64,000 bases of DNA from CAYVUV01 sp964455095. GTDB taxonomy: Bacteria > Desulfobacterota > Binatia > HRBIN30 > CADEER01. Location of the stretch: positions 11,911 through 75,910 of the forward strand of contig CAYVUV010000322.1 of the NCBI GenBank assembly GCA_964455095.1, in the 5' to 3' direction. The position numbers and the translations under genes are program-made. The notes under the pieces are model-generated. The model saw nothing but the letters and a program-made list of their open reading frames with translations. It was not told the DNA's origin and searched no databases. Positions 42,800-50,841 of this stretch are shown one piece after another (position 1 is the stretch's first letter; each line of letters opens with the position of its first letter).

Positions 42800-43996
42800 T
42801 CAGCTCACGGCCTCGAACAAGCCGGCTGCGCCCATGCCGCCGCCGACGCACATGGTGACGATGCCCCAGCGCTTCTTCTGGCGGCGCAGCTCGAGCAGCA
42901 GCGTGCCGACCATGCGCGAGCCGGTGGTGCCGTAGGGATGGCCGATGGCGATGGCGCCGCCATTCGGGTTGAGCTTGGCCGGATCGATCCCCAGCTTGTC
43001 GCGGCAGTAGACGGCCTGCGACGCGAACGCCTCGTTCAGCTCGACGATGTCGATGTCGTCGATCTTCAGCCCGGCGCGCTCGAGCAGCTTGGGCACGGCG
43101 AACACCGGACCGATCCCCATCTCGTCGGGGTTGCAGCCGGCGACGATGAAGCCACGGAAGAAGCCGAGCGGCTGAATGCCGAGTGCCTTGGCGCGGTCGG
43201 CGGACATGATCAGCGTCGCCGAGGCGCCGTCGGAGAACTGCGACGAGTTGCCGGCCGTGACGCTGCCGCCTTCCTTGAACGCGCCGCCGAGCTTGGCGAG
43301 GCCCTCGGCGGTGGTGTCGGGCCGGTTGCACTCGTCGCGGTCGACGACCACTTCCTTCTGCGACTTCTCGCCGGTGGCCTTGTCCGTGACCTCCATGGTG
43401 ACGGTCATCGGGAAGATCTCGTCCTTGAACTTGCCCGCCTTCTGCGCCGCGGCGGTGCGCTGCTGGGAAGCCAGCGCCAGCTCATCCTGCGCCTCGCGGC
43501 TCACCTTGTAGCGCTGGGCGACGATCTCGGCCGTCAGGCCCATCGGCATGTAGATGTCCTTTTGATGGTCGAGCAACCAGGGGTTGAAGAGGTTCTTCTT
43601 GTTGAAGTCGTTCTGCATCATCGTGATCGACTCGAGGCCGCCGCCGATCACCGCGTCCGCGCCCTCGTTCTCCACCATGTGCGCCGCGACCGCGACGGCA
43701 TTCAGCCCCGACGAGCAGAAGCGGCTCACCGTCGTGCCCGGCACGGTCAGCGGCAGCCCCGCCATCACCGCCACGTTGCGGCCGACGTTGAAGCCCTGTG
43801 GACCCTCGGGAAAGCCGGTGCCCATGACCACGTCCTCGATCTCCGCCGGATCGAGCTGCGGAACTTTCTTCAACGCGTCCTTGATGCACGCCGCCGCCAT
43901 GTCGTCGGGGCGCGTGAGGTTGAAGGAGCCGCGAAAAGACTTGGCGAGCCCGGTGCGCGAGCTGGCCACCACTACCGCTTCACGTCTGGTGCGCAT
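42800..43996 (-). CDS. Acetyl-CoA acyltransferase (FadA-type thiolase)
   Basis: This 398-residue thiolase has the nucleophile Cys in RFCSSGLNAVAV, the active-site His in IAIGHPYGTTGSRM and the second Cys in TMCVGGGMG. All catalytic positions are intact, so it should act in beta-oxidation or acetoacetyl-CoA metabolism. ATG 43996 is the start of MRTRREAVVVASSRTGL. There is no FadB partner in the window. Confidence 0.92.
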   Translation of the reverse strand: MRTRREAVVVASSRTGLAKSFRGSFNLTRPDDMAAACIKDALKKVPQLDPAEIEDVVMGTGFPEGPQGFNVGRNVAVMAGLPLTVPGTTVSRFCSSGLNAVAVAAHMVENEGADAVIGGGLESITMMQNDFNKKNLFNPWLLDHQKDIYMPMGLTAEIVAQRYKVSREAQDELALASQQRTAAAQKAGKFKDEIFPMTVTMEVTDKATGEKSQKEVVVDRDECNRPDTTAEGLAKLGGAFKEGGSVTAGNSSQFSDGASATLIMSADRAKALGIQPLGFFRGFIVAGCNPDEMGIGPVFAVPKLLERAGLKIDDIDIVELNEAFASQAVYCRDKLGIDPAKLNPNGGAIAIGHPYGTTGSRMVGTLLLELRRQKKRWGIVTMCVGGGMGAAGLFEAVS

Positions 43997-44119
43997 GGTG
44001 TGTTCCTCTCCTGTTGATTTGGGTGGGATGCGCGGGCGCGGCGACGCGGGGCGTCGCGGTTTCCGCGCCCGTACACATGACAGGTCGGGCGCTCGCCGGC
44101 AAGACGGCCGCGGCCCGCG

Positions 44120-44353
44120 TCAGGTGGCGGAGTCAACCTGCGCGCGGCCCGCGTCGGTGAGATGAAACACGCCCTCGGCGTGCGACACCAATCCGTCGGC
44201 CACCAGGCCTTCCATGATCTGCGAAAACGCCTGATGCCCGGCCTGGTAGAACACCAAGCTGTGCGTGTGCAGGTCCTTCATCGGAATCGAGCCGCCCTTT
44301 TTGGCGATGAAGCGCATTAGACCGATGCGCGCTGCGGCGACGTCGGTGGCCAT
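44120..44353 (-). CDS. Small winged-helix-like protein
   Basis: This 77-residue protein is predominantly helical with a possible winged-helix pattern: IGLMRFIAKKGGSIPMKDLH, then a second helix pair and DGLVSHAEGVFHLTDAGRAQ, which reads like the wing and C-terminal helix of a small regulator. ATG 44353 follows a GGAGGAA ribosome site. It is next to a second small minus-strand gene. No specific family was recognised. Confidence 0.6.
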   Translation of the reverse strand: MATDVAAARIGLMRFIAKKGGSIPMKDLHTHSLVFYQAGHQAFSQIMEGLVADGLVSHAEGVFHLTDAGRAQVDSAT

Positions 44354-44428
44354 GGTCGTTCCTCCCCCAGAGTTTGGCTGTCCCAGTAGCCAAACACTGC
44401 GGGGAAGGCGTTGTCCAGTCCCGAGGCG

Positions 44429-44608
44429 CTAGGCCGCGGTGCGAATCGCTGCGAAGACCCGCTCTTCCTCGGCGATGAGCTGAGCCGAGATCGCGCAGAG
44501 CCGCTCGCGCAAAGCCTTGGAGTGCGCCTCCTCGGCGAGCGTCTGCAGCCGGTTGGCCGCATCGCGCAGCTTGAACGCCGCGATCTTTATCACTTCGCTG
44601 TCTTCCAT
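44429..44608 (-). CDS. Small helical protein of unknown function
   Basis: This 59-residue, highly charged helical protein runs from MEDSEVIKIAAFKLRDAANR to FAAIRTAA. ATG 44608 was chosen because GGAGAG lies just upstream; longer in-frame reading has no support. Its 59-residue length and position next to another small protein suggest a minor regulator or structural component. I cannot assign a function. Confidence 0.5.
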   Translation of the reverse strand: MEDSEVIKIAAFKLRDAANRLQTLAEEAHSKALRERLCAISAQLIAEEERVFAAIRTAA

Positions 44609-44786
44609 CGCTCTCCGGGTCAGCTGTGGCTGAGCGCGGACACACACGCCTGTTGCGCCACAAAATGAGCAACCTTCTTGCCATTTGCTCGGCAATGCAG
44701 TTGCCTGGCCGGATCGGCGTGCGCCGCGAGGCCAGTCCTGAATTTGGGACAGCGCCACAGCTAGAGATGAGGAAGGTGACTGTCCA

Positions 44787-46838
44787 GTGTCGGCTGGGTT
44801 GGATAGGTGGGGCCGGCAACGGCTGGTGCGATGGGTGTGGGGGGTACTTCTATGTGCCCCCTTCCTCTGGGGCCCGATCCCCGCGGCGGGCGCGGATGCG
44901 GGACCGTGCGCCGGCTCGACGTCGTTCCTGGTCGGCAGCGGCGTCTACGACATCACCGGGCCGGCGGTCGGCGTGCGCATGCTGGGCTATGCGAGGCTGC
45001 AGCAGACGACAGCCGGCATCCACACCCGCCTGCGCTCGCGCGCCTTCGTCATCGCGTCGCCCTGCAACGGGCGCCGCATCGCGCTGGTGACGGCCGACCT
45101 GGCGATGATCTGCCAGGCGGTGCGCCAGAAGGTGTTGCAGAAGCTGCGCGCGACCTACGGCGATCTCTACGGCCCCGACAACCTGCTGCTGAGCGCCACG
45201 CACACGCACAGCGGGCCGGGCGGCTACTCGCACTACACGCTGTACAATCTGACCATTCTCGGCTTCAGCGAGCAGAACTTCGACGCCATCACCGAGGGCA
45301 TCTACCAGTCGATCGTGCGCGCGCACGAGGATGCGGCCGAGGGGACGATCGCCCTGGCGGCGGGCGAGTTGCTCGATGCGGGCATCAACCGCTCGCCGGA
45401 GGCGTACGCGCGCAACCCGGCCGCGGAGCGGCAGCGGTTCGGGCGCGACACCGACCCGCGCATGACCGTGTTGCGGCTGGCGCAGGCGAATGGGCGCGAG
45501 GTCGGCGCGATCAGTTGGTTCGGTGTCCACGCTACGTCGATGAGCAACGCCAACCAGCTGATCAGCGGCGACAACAAGGGCTATGCGGCGGCGCGCTTCG
45601 AGCGGTTGAAGGGGACCGATTATGCCGCCCCGCACACGTTCGTCGCCGCCTTCGCGCAAGGCAGCGAGGGCGATGTCAGCCCCAACATCCTCGGCGGCAC
45701 CAGCGGCGGGCCGGACGATTTCGCCCGGACGGCGCGGTCGGGGCAGAAGCAGTTCGAGACCGCGCGCGCGCTGTACGATTCCGCCACCGCGCCGCTGAGC
45801 GGTGGCATCGACTACCGCCACACGTACGTGAAGATGGACGAGGTGCGCGTCGGGCCCGAGTTTGCCGATGGCCAGGCGCACGCGACCTGCCCCGCCTCGA
45901 TCGGCGTGTCGATGCCGGCGGGGACGGAGGACGGGCGCGGCTACGGGGTCGAGGGCGTCACGTGCGATGGACCGGCGAGCGCGTGGCGTTCGGCCGTGTG
46001 TGCCCTGACGAGCACGGCGTGTCAGGGCGAGAAGCCGAACATCCTGACGATGGGGAGCAAGGTTCCCCCGTGGACACCGGAGGTGCTGCCGCTGCAGATC
46101 GCGACCATTGGCCGCTTGGGGCTGATCGCCGCGCCGTTCGAGCCGACGACGATGACCGGGCGGCGCTTGCAAGAGACGATACACGGCGAGCTGGCGCCGC
46201 TCGGCGTCGAGTACCTGGTGGTCGTCGGGCTGGCCAACGCCTACGCCGGCTACGTCGCCACGCGCGAAGAGTACGCCGCGCAGCACTACGAGGGCGCGTC
46301 GACGCATTTCGGCCCGTGGACATTGGCGGCGTACCAACAGGAGTTGGCGCGCGTGGCCGGCGCCCTGCGGCGCGGCGTGCCGCTGCCGCCGGGGCCCGAG
46401 CCGCGCGATCTGAGCCAGGCACAGACCGCGGTGCGTCCGGCCGCCTGGTTCGACACCGCGCCGCACGGGCTGGCGTTCGGCAGCGTGCAGCGCGAGGCGG
46501 AGCGGTCATACCGCCGCGGCGACACCGCGCGCGCGGCGTTCTGGGGCGGTCATCTCGCCAACGATCTGCGCATCCAGGACACCTACCTGGGCGTCGAGCG
46601 CCGCGACGGCGACGGATGGACCACGGTGGCGCGCGATTGGGACTGGGAGACGCGGCTGCTGTGGCGGCGCAGCCGCTGCGTGCCGTTTCTGGAGTGCTCC
46701 GAGATCACTGTCGAATGGGACATCCCCGAGGATGCGACACCCGGGACCTACCGCCTGCGCCACAATGGGTCGTCGAAGGACGCCGCGGGCGTGCTGACGC
46801 CTTATACGGGGACGTCGCGCGAGTTCGCGGTGCGGTGA
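44787..46838 (+). CDS. Secreted neutral ceramidase-like hydrolase
   Basis: The 683-residue product has an N-terminal signal-like segment (VLLCAPFLWGPIPAAGA) and a neutral/alkaline non-lysosomal ceramidase core. It shows FLVGSGVYDITGPAVGVRMLGY, the zinc-site segment ATHTHSGPGGYSHY, SGDNKGYAA and FAQGSEGDVSPN, which are family landmarks, then a C-terminal immunoglobulin-like region. Such enzymes release fatty acids from ceramides. GTG 44787 follows GAGGAAGG. It is divergent from the two small minus-strand genes. Confidence 0.88.
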   Translation: MSAGLDRWGRQRLVRWVWGVLLCAPFLWGPIPAAGADAGPCAGSTSFLVGSGVYDITGPAVGVRMLGYARLQQTTAGIHTRLRSRAFVIASPCNGRRIALVTADLAMICQAVRQKVLQKLRATYGDLYGPDNLLLSATHTHSGPGGYSHYTLYNLTILGFSEQNFDAITEGIYQSIVRAHEDAAEGTIALAAGELLDAGINRSPEAYARNPAAERQRFGRDTDPRMTVLRLAQANGREVGAISWFGVHATSMSNANQLISGDNKGYAAARFERLKGTDYAAPHTFVAAFAQGSEGDVSPNILGGTSGGPDDFARTARSGQKQFETARALYDSATAPLSGGIDYRHTYVKMDEVRVGPEFADGQAHATCPASIGVSMPAGTEDGRGYGVEGVTCDGPASAWRSAVCALTSTACQGEKPNILTMGSKVPPWTPEVLPLQIATIGRLGLIAAPFEPTTMTGRRLQETIHGELAPLGVEYLVVVGLANAYAGYVATREEYAAQHYEGASTHFGPWTLAAYQQELARVAGALRRGVPLPPGPEPRDLSQAQTAVRPAAWFDTAPHGLAFGSVQREAERSYRRGDTARAAFWGGHLANDLRIQDTYLGVERRDGDGWTTVARDWDWETRLLWRRSRCVPFLECSEITVEWDIPEDATPGTYRLRHNGSSKDAAGVLTPYTGTSREFAVR

Positions 46839-47195
46839 TTTCAAATGCCCGGTTCCTCGAGCTCGGACACGTATCTGGCCCTATTTTCCTCTTCCGGATG
46901 GGAGAGGACGAAGGTGAGGGGGATTCAATAGTCCCGAAGGCCACTGCTGAGGCTCTGCCTTGAACGGGCCGGAAAAGCTTTGAGCGGCTGCGCCGATCCA
47001 TTGCATCCCCCTCATCCTGACCTTCTCCCATCCGGGAGAAGGAACCCTCGCGCGATAGGTCATGGGAATTGCAAACCAATAGCTGCGGCGGGGTCGCGCT
47101 GGGATCGCTGCGGGTGATCTGGTAAGGACTCGGCCATTCGATGGGCAGGAGTGCGACGACGTGAGCGACCAGGTGGAGTCGCGCGGGAGGGGCGT
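46839..47195. repeat. Long intergenic region with an inverted GAGAAGG/CCTTCTCC repeat
   Basis: The 357-base gap has no credible gene. It contains inverted arms at 46886-46924 (CCGGATGGGAGAGGACG) and 47005-47044 (CCTTCTCCCATCCGGGAG), spaced about 80 bases, a common palindromic-repeat pattern. It separates two same-strand genes. Confidence 0.65.
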
Positions 47196-48137
47196 GTGCC
47201 GGACACGCGCGACGTGCGGCTGAACGGCGCGACCGAGGCGGCAGAGCGGCGCACGGGCGCGACGCTGGTGCGCGACTGGTGGCAGCTGCTGCGGCCGACG
47301 CAGTGGTCGAAGAACGCCGTACTGTTCGCGGCGCTGATCTTCTCCAAGCACCTGTTCGTGCCGACCGACGTCGCCCGGGTGGTGGCGGCGTTCCTTTGCT
47401 TCTGCTGCGTCGCCAGCGGCGCGTACGTGATGAACGACATCCGCGACTGCGAGCGCGACCGCCAGCATCCGCTCAAGTCGCGCCGGCCCTTGCCCGCCGG
47501 TCGCGTCGGGCGCACCACCGCGATGATCTCGTCGGCCCTGCTCATGTCGATCGGGCTCGCCAGCGCCACCGGGTTGGGCAGCGGCTTCGCGGTGCTGCTG
47601 GCGTTCTACCTCGCGCTGCAGTTCGCCTACACGTTCGCGCTCAAGGAGATGGTGATCCTCGACGTCATGTCGATCGCCACCGGTTTCGTCATCCGCGCCG
47701 TCGCCGGCGGCGTGGTCATCGACGTGCCGGTCTCGCCCTGGCTGGTGATCTGCACCTTCCTGCTGGCGCTGTTCCTCGGCTTCTCGAAACGCCGCCACGA
47801 GATCGTCCTGCTCGAAGGTCGCGCCACCGATCACCGCGCGGCCCTGGCCGAGTACAGTCCCTACTTTCTCGACCAGATGATCTCGGTGGTCACCGCCTCG
47901 GTGGTGGTCGCCTACGCCATCTACACCGCCTCGCCCGAGGTGCAGGAAAAGCTCGGCACCGACAAGCTCTACCTTACCATCCCGTTCGTACTCTTCGGCA
48001 TCTTTCGCTACCTGTATCTCGTCCATCAGAAGGAGGAGGGCGGCAATCCGACCCAGCTGCTGCTCACCGATCGCCCGCTGCTCGCCGACGTGGTGCTGTG
48101 GATCGTGGCTGCCTCGCTGTTGCTATACTGGCGCTGA
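47196..48137 (+). CDS. UbiA-family prenyltransferase (decaprenyl-phosphate phosphoribosyltransferase-like)
   Basis: This 313-residue membrane protein has about eight or nine helices and the UbiA Asp-rich motifs NDIRDCERDRQHPLKSRRP and DVMSIATGFVIRAVAGG. This subtype resembles 5-phosphoribosyl-1-diphosphate:decaprenyl-phosphate transferase, which makes polyprenyl-phosphate pentose donors. GTG 47196 has GGGAGG close upstream; longer in-frame reading to 47151 is possible. It precedes a cupin and an RMD-like reductase, which fits polysaccharide precursor synthesis. Confidence 0.82.
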   Translation: MPDTRDVRLNGATEAAERRTGATLVRDWWQLLRPTQWSKNAVLFAALIFSKHLFVPTDVARVVAAFLCFCCVASGAYVMNDIRDCERDRQHPLKSRRPLPAGRVGRTTAMISSALLMSIGLASATGLGSGFAVLLAFYLALQFAYTFALKEMVILDVMSIATGFVIRAVAGGVVIDVPVSPWLVICTFLLALFLGFSKRRHEIVLLEGRATDHRAALAEYSPYFLDQMISVVTASVVVAYAIYTASPEVQEKLGTDKLYLTIPFVLFGIFRYLYLVHQKEEGGNPTQLLLTDRPLLADVVLWIVAASLLLYWR

Positions 48138-48511
48138 TGGGCGACGGCATCGCACCTTTCGTCGGCCGGCGGGTCGACAAGCCCTGGGGCTACGAGCTCA
48201 TCTGGGCGCACACCGACCGCTACGTGGGCAAGATTCTGCACATCGAGGCGGGCGAGGCGCTCAGCCTGCAGTATCATCGCGTCAAGGACGAGACGCTCTT
48301 CGTCTTGTCGGGCAGCCTCGAGCTGCAGATCGCCGACGGCGACGCGCCGCTGCGCACGCTGGTGTTGCAGCCCGGCGAGAGCATCCACATGCCGCCGGAG
48401 CGGCGACACCGGCTGGTCGCGCGCACGACGTGCGACGTGCTCGAGGCGTCGACCACCGAGCTCGACGACGTCGTGCGGCTGGCTGATCGCTATGGGCGCG
48501 CCGGCGGCTGA
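48137..48511 (+). CDS. Cupin (mannose-6-phosphate isomerase type II-like)
   Basis: This 124-residue cupin starts VDKPWGYELIWAHTDRYVGK, with HRVKDETLFVLSGSLEL carrying metal-binding residues and PPERRHRL with another His. This is the isolated domain of type II mannose-6-phosphate isomerases, without the GDP-mannose pyrophosphorylase half. Its start ATG overlaps the preceding stop (TGATG). It likely processes a sugar phosphate feeding GDP-mannose synthesis, but a regulatory cupin is possible. Confidence 0.82.
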   Translation: MGDGIAPFVGRRVDKPWGYELIWAHTDRYVGKILHIEAGEALSLQYHRVKDETLFVLSGSLELQIADGDAPLRTLVLQPGESIHMPPERRHRLVARTTCDVLEASTTELDDVVRLADRYGRAGG

Positions 48512-48529
48512 CGCCACACGAAGCCGCCC

Positions 48530-49498
48530 ATGCGCGCGCTGATCACGGGCCTGGGTGGCTTTGCCGGGCGCCACCTCGCGGCGCTGCTGCTCGAGCGCGG
48601 CGTCGCCGTGCACGGCACGGTGCACGGCGCCGCCGGCCTGGCGGGATTGCGCGAGCTGGCGCAGCGCTTCCCGACCTTTGGCGACGCCTGCGTGCACCGC
48701 GTCGACGTCGGCGACGCCCACGCGGTGGCGGACCTCATCGCGGCCGTGCAACCCGACGGGGTGTTTCACCTCGCCGGCCTGAGCTTCGTGCCCGACTCGC
48801 ACGCCGATCCCACCGCGGTGTTTCGCACCAACGCGCTGGGAACGATCCACGTGCTGGCCGCGGTGCGGGCGCAGCGGCCAGAGTGCCGCGTGCTGGTGGT
48901 GGGCTCGGCCGAGGCGTATGGGCTGATCGGTGGGGACGACTTGCCGGTGCGCGAGGACTGCCCGTTGCGCCCGCTGACGCCGTACGGCGCGAGCAAAGCC
49001 GCCGCCGACCTCATCGCCGCCCAGTGGGCGCGCGGCTACGGCCTGCCGATCGTGAGCGTGCGCCCGTTCAACCACATCGGCCCGGGCCAGCGACCGCCCT
49101 TCGTCTGCGCCGACTTCGCCCGCCAGCTCGCGGCGATCGAACGCGGGCAGCAGGAGGCGCGCATCGAGGTCGGCAACCTCGACGTGGTGCGCGACTTCAG
49201 CGACGTGCGCGATGTCGTCGCGGCCTATGCGGCGCTGTGGGAGCACGGCGTCGCCGGCGAGGCGTACAACGTGTGCGCTGGCGTCGGTCACAGCGTGCGC
49301 GAAATGCTGGACACACTGATCGAGCTTAGCGGGTTGCGCGTCGAGGTGCAGGTAGTGGCCGCGCGCGTGCGCGCGGCCGAGGTGCCGCGCATCGTCGGCG
49401 CGGCGGACAAGCTGCGCGCGGCGACCGGTTGGGCGCCGCGGCACGCGTGGCGCGACACGCTCGCCGCTGTACTGGCCGATTGGCGGGCACGCGCTTGA
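48530..49498 (+). CDS. NAD-dependent sugar-nucleotide epimerase/reductase (RMD/GMD-like)
   Basis: This 322-residue short-chain-type enzyme has GLGGFAGRHL in the N-terminal Rossmann motif, VVGSAEAYG, the catalytic YGASK, and RPFNHIGPGQRPPFVC, typical of GDP-6-deoxy-4-keto-D-mannose reductase and related enzymes. With the cupin upstream it suggests a GDP-D-rhamnose-type precursor. No GDP-mannose dehydratase is in the window, so the assignment is not certain. Confidence 0.85.
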   Translation: MRALITGLGGFAGRHLAALLLERGVAVHGTVHGAAGLAGLRELAQRFPTFGDACVHRVDVGDAHAVADLIAAVQPDGVFHLAGLSFVPDSHADPTAVFRTNALGTIHVLAAVRAQRPECRVLVVGSAEAYGLIGGDDLPVREDCPLRPLTPYGASKAAADLIAAQWARGYGLPIVSVRPFNHIGPGQRPPFVCADFARQLAAIERGQQEARIEVGNLDVVRDFSDVRDVVAAYAALWEHGVAGEAYNVCAGVGHSVREMLDTLIELSGLRVEVQVVAARVRAAEVPRIVGAADKLRAATGWAPRHAWRDTLAAVLADWRARA

Positions 49499-49524
49499 CA
49501 ACTTGTTTTCAACTCCGCTACGTG
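49495..49524 (+). promoter_or_regulatory. Weak candidate promoter of the Cys-rich lipoprotein gene
   Basis: A perfect TTGACA (49495-49500) overlaps the stop of the preceding gene, but the -10 region 18 bases downstream (TACGTG) is poor. It is about 85 bases before ATG 49608. Confidence 0.25.
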
Positions 49525-49607
49525 CGAGCGCGGCGGGTCGTCCAGCGTCGTCACCGTCGCTGACAACCGGGCGCCGAGCCGGGGACAAGGCAAAAGGGGG
49601 GGTCGTG

Positions 49608-50627
49608 ATGTCGAAGGTCTGGCACCTGTTTGGGGCGTTGCTGGTCGCGGCCAGTCTCATGGCGCTGGCGTCGTGCGGCGACAGCAACGATGACGATAAG
49701 CTCGTGACCATCGCCTTTACGCCCATCCCGACGCCGACCTCGCCGCCTGTGCTGTGCGGCAACGGAACCCTCGAGGCGTTCGCCGGCGAGGAATGCGACC
49801 TTCCCGACGTGTCCAACTGCAGCGGCAGCGAGACCTGTGTCTGCTGCCAGTGCCTCGGCGACGGCGAGGGGCTCGGCCAGCGCGTCTTCAGCATCGCCCG
49901 TCCGCCGAGCAGCTTCCAGAGCAGCGCGCTCGGCAGCGATGTTAGCGGGGACGTCCCGGCGTGGACGACGGGGCCGATCCTCATAAACGCCGAACGGCCG
50001 GATCCGACCCTTTCCGGTGGGGCGAAATGCTCGGCCAATCTGAGCCTGGCAGAGGACGCCATCTTCGGATTCCCCGTGCTCGACGGCAGCACGGTGTGCA
50101 ACAAGCTCTTCATGGACGGGAGCAGCGGCGTGATCGATTGCGATGGCGGGAGCGCCCAGGGCGTCCTGCTGACCATCGACAGCAACGGCGCGGGGCCGAA
50201 CGGGGTTGCGGTGATCACCACGGGCCTTGGTGATCCTGGCGCGGCGGGACCAGGAGCCGCCACGATCCAGGTGGCGCGCCTGGTCAGCATCAACATCCCC
50301 TCGGGCGATCCGGCCACGGTGTGCCCGACGTTGGACTACGACGATCCCCTCTCGCCGGAACAGGTGGCGCAGTACGGCCTCGAACCCCCCGATGTCATCG
50401 ACGGTCCCGCCGCGTTCAGCACCACCTCGGCCACCGGCATCGTCATGAACCCGTCGGGTGGCGGAACGATTCCTCCCATCACGGCGCCCGGACAGAATTT
50501 TGCCTGCAACCGCTGGCAAGAGGAGAACTCGGTCGGCAAGATCATCGGGCCGGTCCCGGGGCTCGACAACGCCATTGTCGGCGACACGATGAACCTCTTC
50601 GTGCTGTCCGACGCGCCGCCGCAATAG
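49608..50627 (+). CDS. Cys-rich lipoprotein of unknown function
   Basis: This 339-residue protein has a signal peptide with lipobox LASC (Cys near residue 21) and then Asp-rich DSNDDD, typical of sorted lipoproteins. A Cys-rich segment contains CGNGTLEAFAGEECD and CSGSETCVCCQC, resembling the CGNG..EECD repeats of delta-proteobacterial surface proteins. The rest is beta-rich and low in recognisable motifs. ATG 49608 follows a GTG at 49605; the upstream purine-rich stretch is a plausible ribosome site. Function unknown. Confidence 0.75.
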   Translation: MSKVWHLFGALLVAASLMALASCGDSNDDDKLVTIAFTPIPTPTSPPVLCGNGTLEAFAGEECDLPDVSNCSGSETCVCCQCLGDGEGLGQRVFSIARPPSSFQSSALGSDVSGDVPAWTTGPILINAERPDPTLSGGAKCSANLSLAEDAIFGFPVLDGSTVCNKLFMDGSSGVIDCDGGSAQGVLLTIDSNGAGPNGVAVITTGLGDPGAAGPGAATIQVARLVSINIPSGDPATVCPTLDYDDPLSPEQVAQYGLEPPDVIDGPAAFSTTSATGIVMNPSGGGTIPPITAPGQNFACNRWQEENSVGKIIGPVPGLDNAIVGDTMNLFVLSDAPPQ

Positions 50628-50641
50628 GAGAAGGAGCAACC

Positions 50642-50689
50642 GGCCGGAGCGCGACACCCTTTGGGGGGCCACGCTTCCGGCCCGTTTTT
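50642..50689 (+). terminator. Rho-independent terminator after the lipoprotein gene
   Basis: GGCCGGA-GCG (50642-50651) pairs with CGC-T-TCCGGCC (50672-50682) to form a stem with one bulge, followed by CGTTTTT. It lies 15 bases after the stop codon. Confidence 0.75.
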
Positions 50690-50841
50690 CTACCTCACGC
50701 AGTAGGGCGGGCGCCCTTCGCGGGCAGAGACGTGCGCGCCGCTACAACTGAGGGCCTCACCCAGCCACCAACCGACCCGGCGCCGCGGAAGCGACGCCGG
50801 GAGGTTCGGAGGACCGCCGCGTTTTCGCGCGGCTTCTCTCT

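Noticed and set aside
44609..44786. TTGCC-ATTTGCTC-GGCAA dyad in the ceramidase leader
   Set aside because: Arms are only five bases, which is common by chance in this composition.
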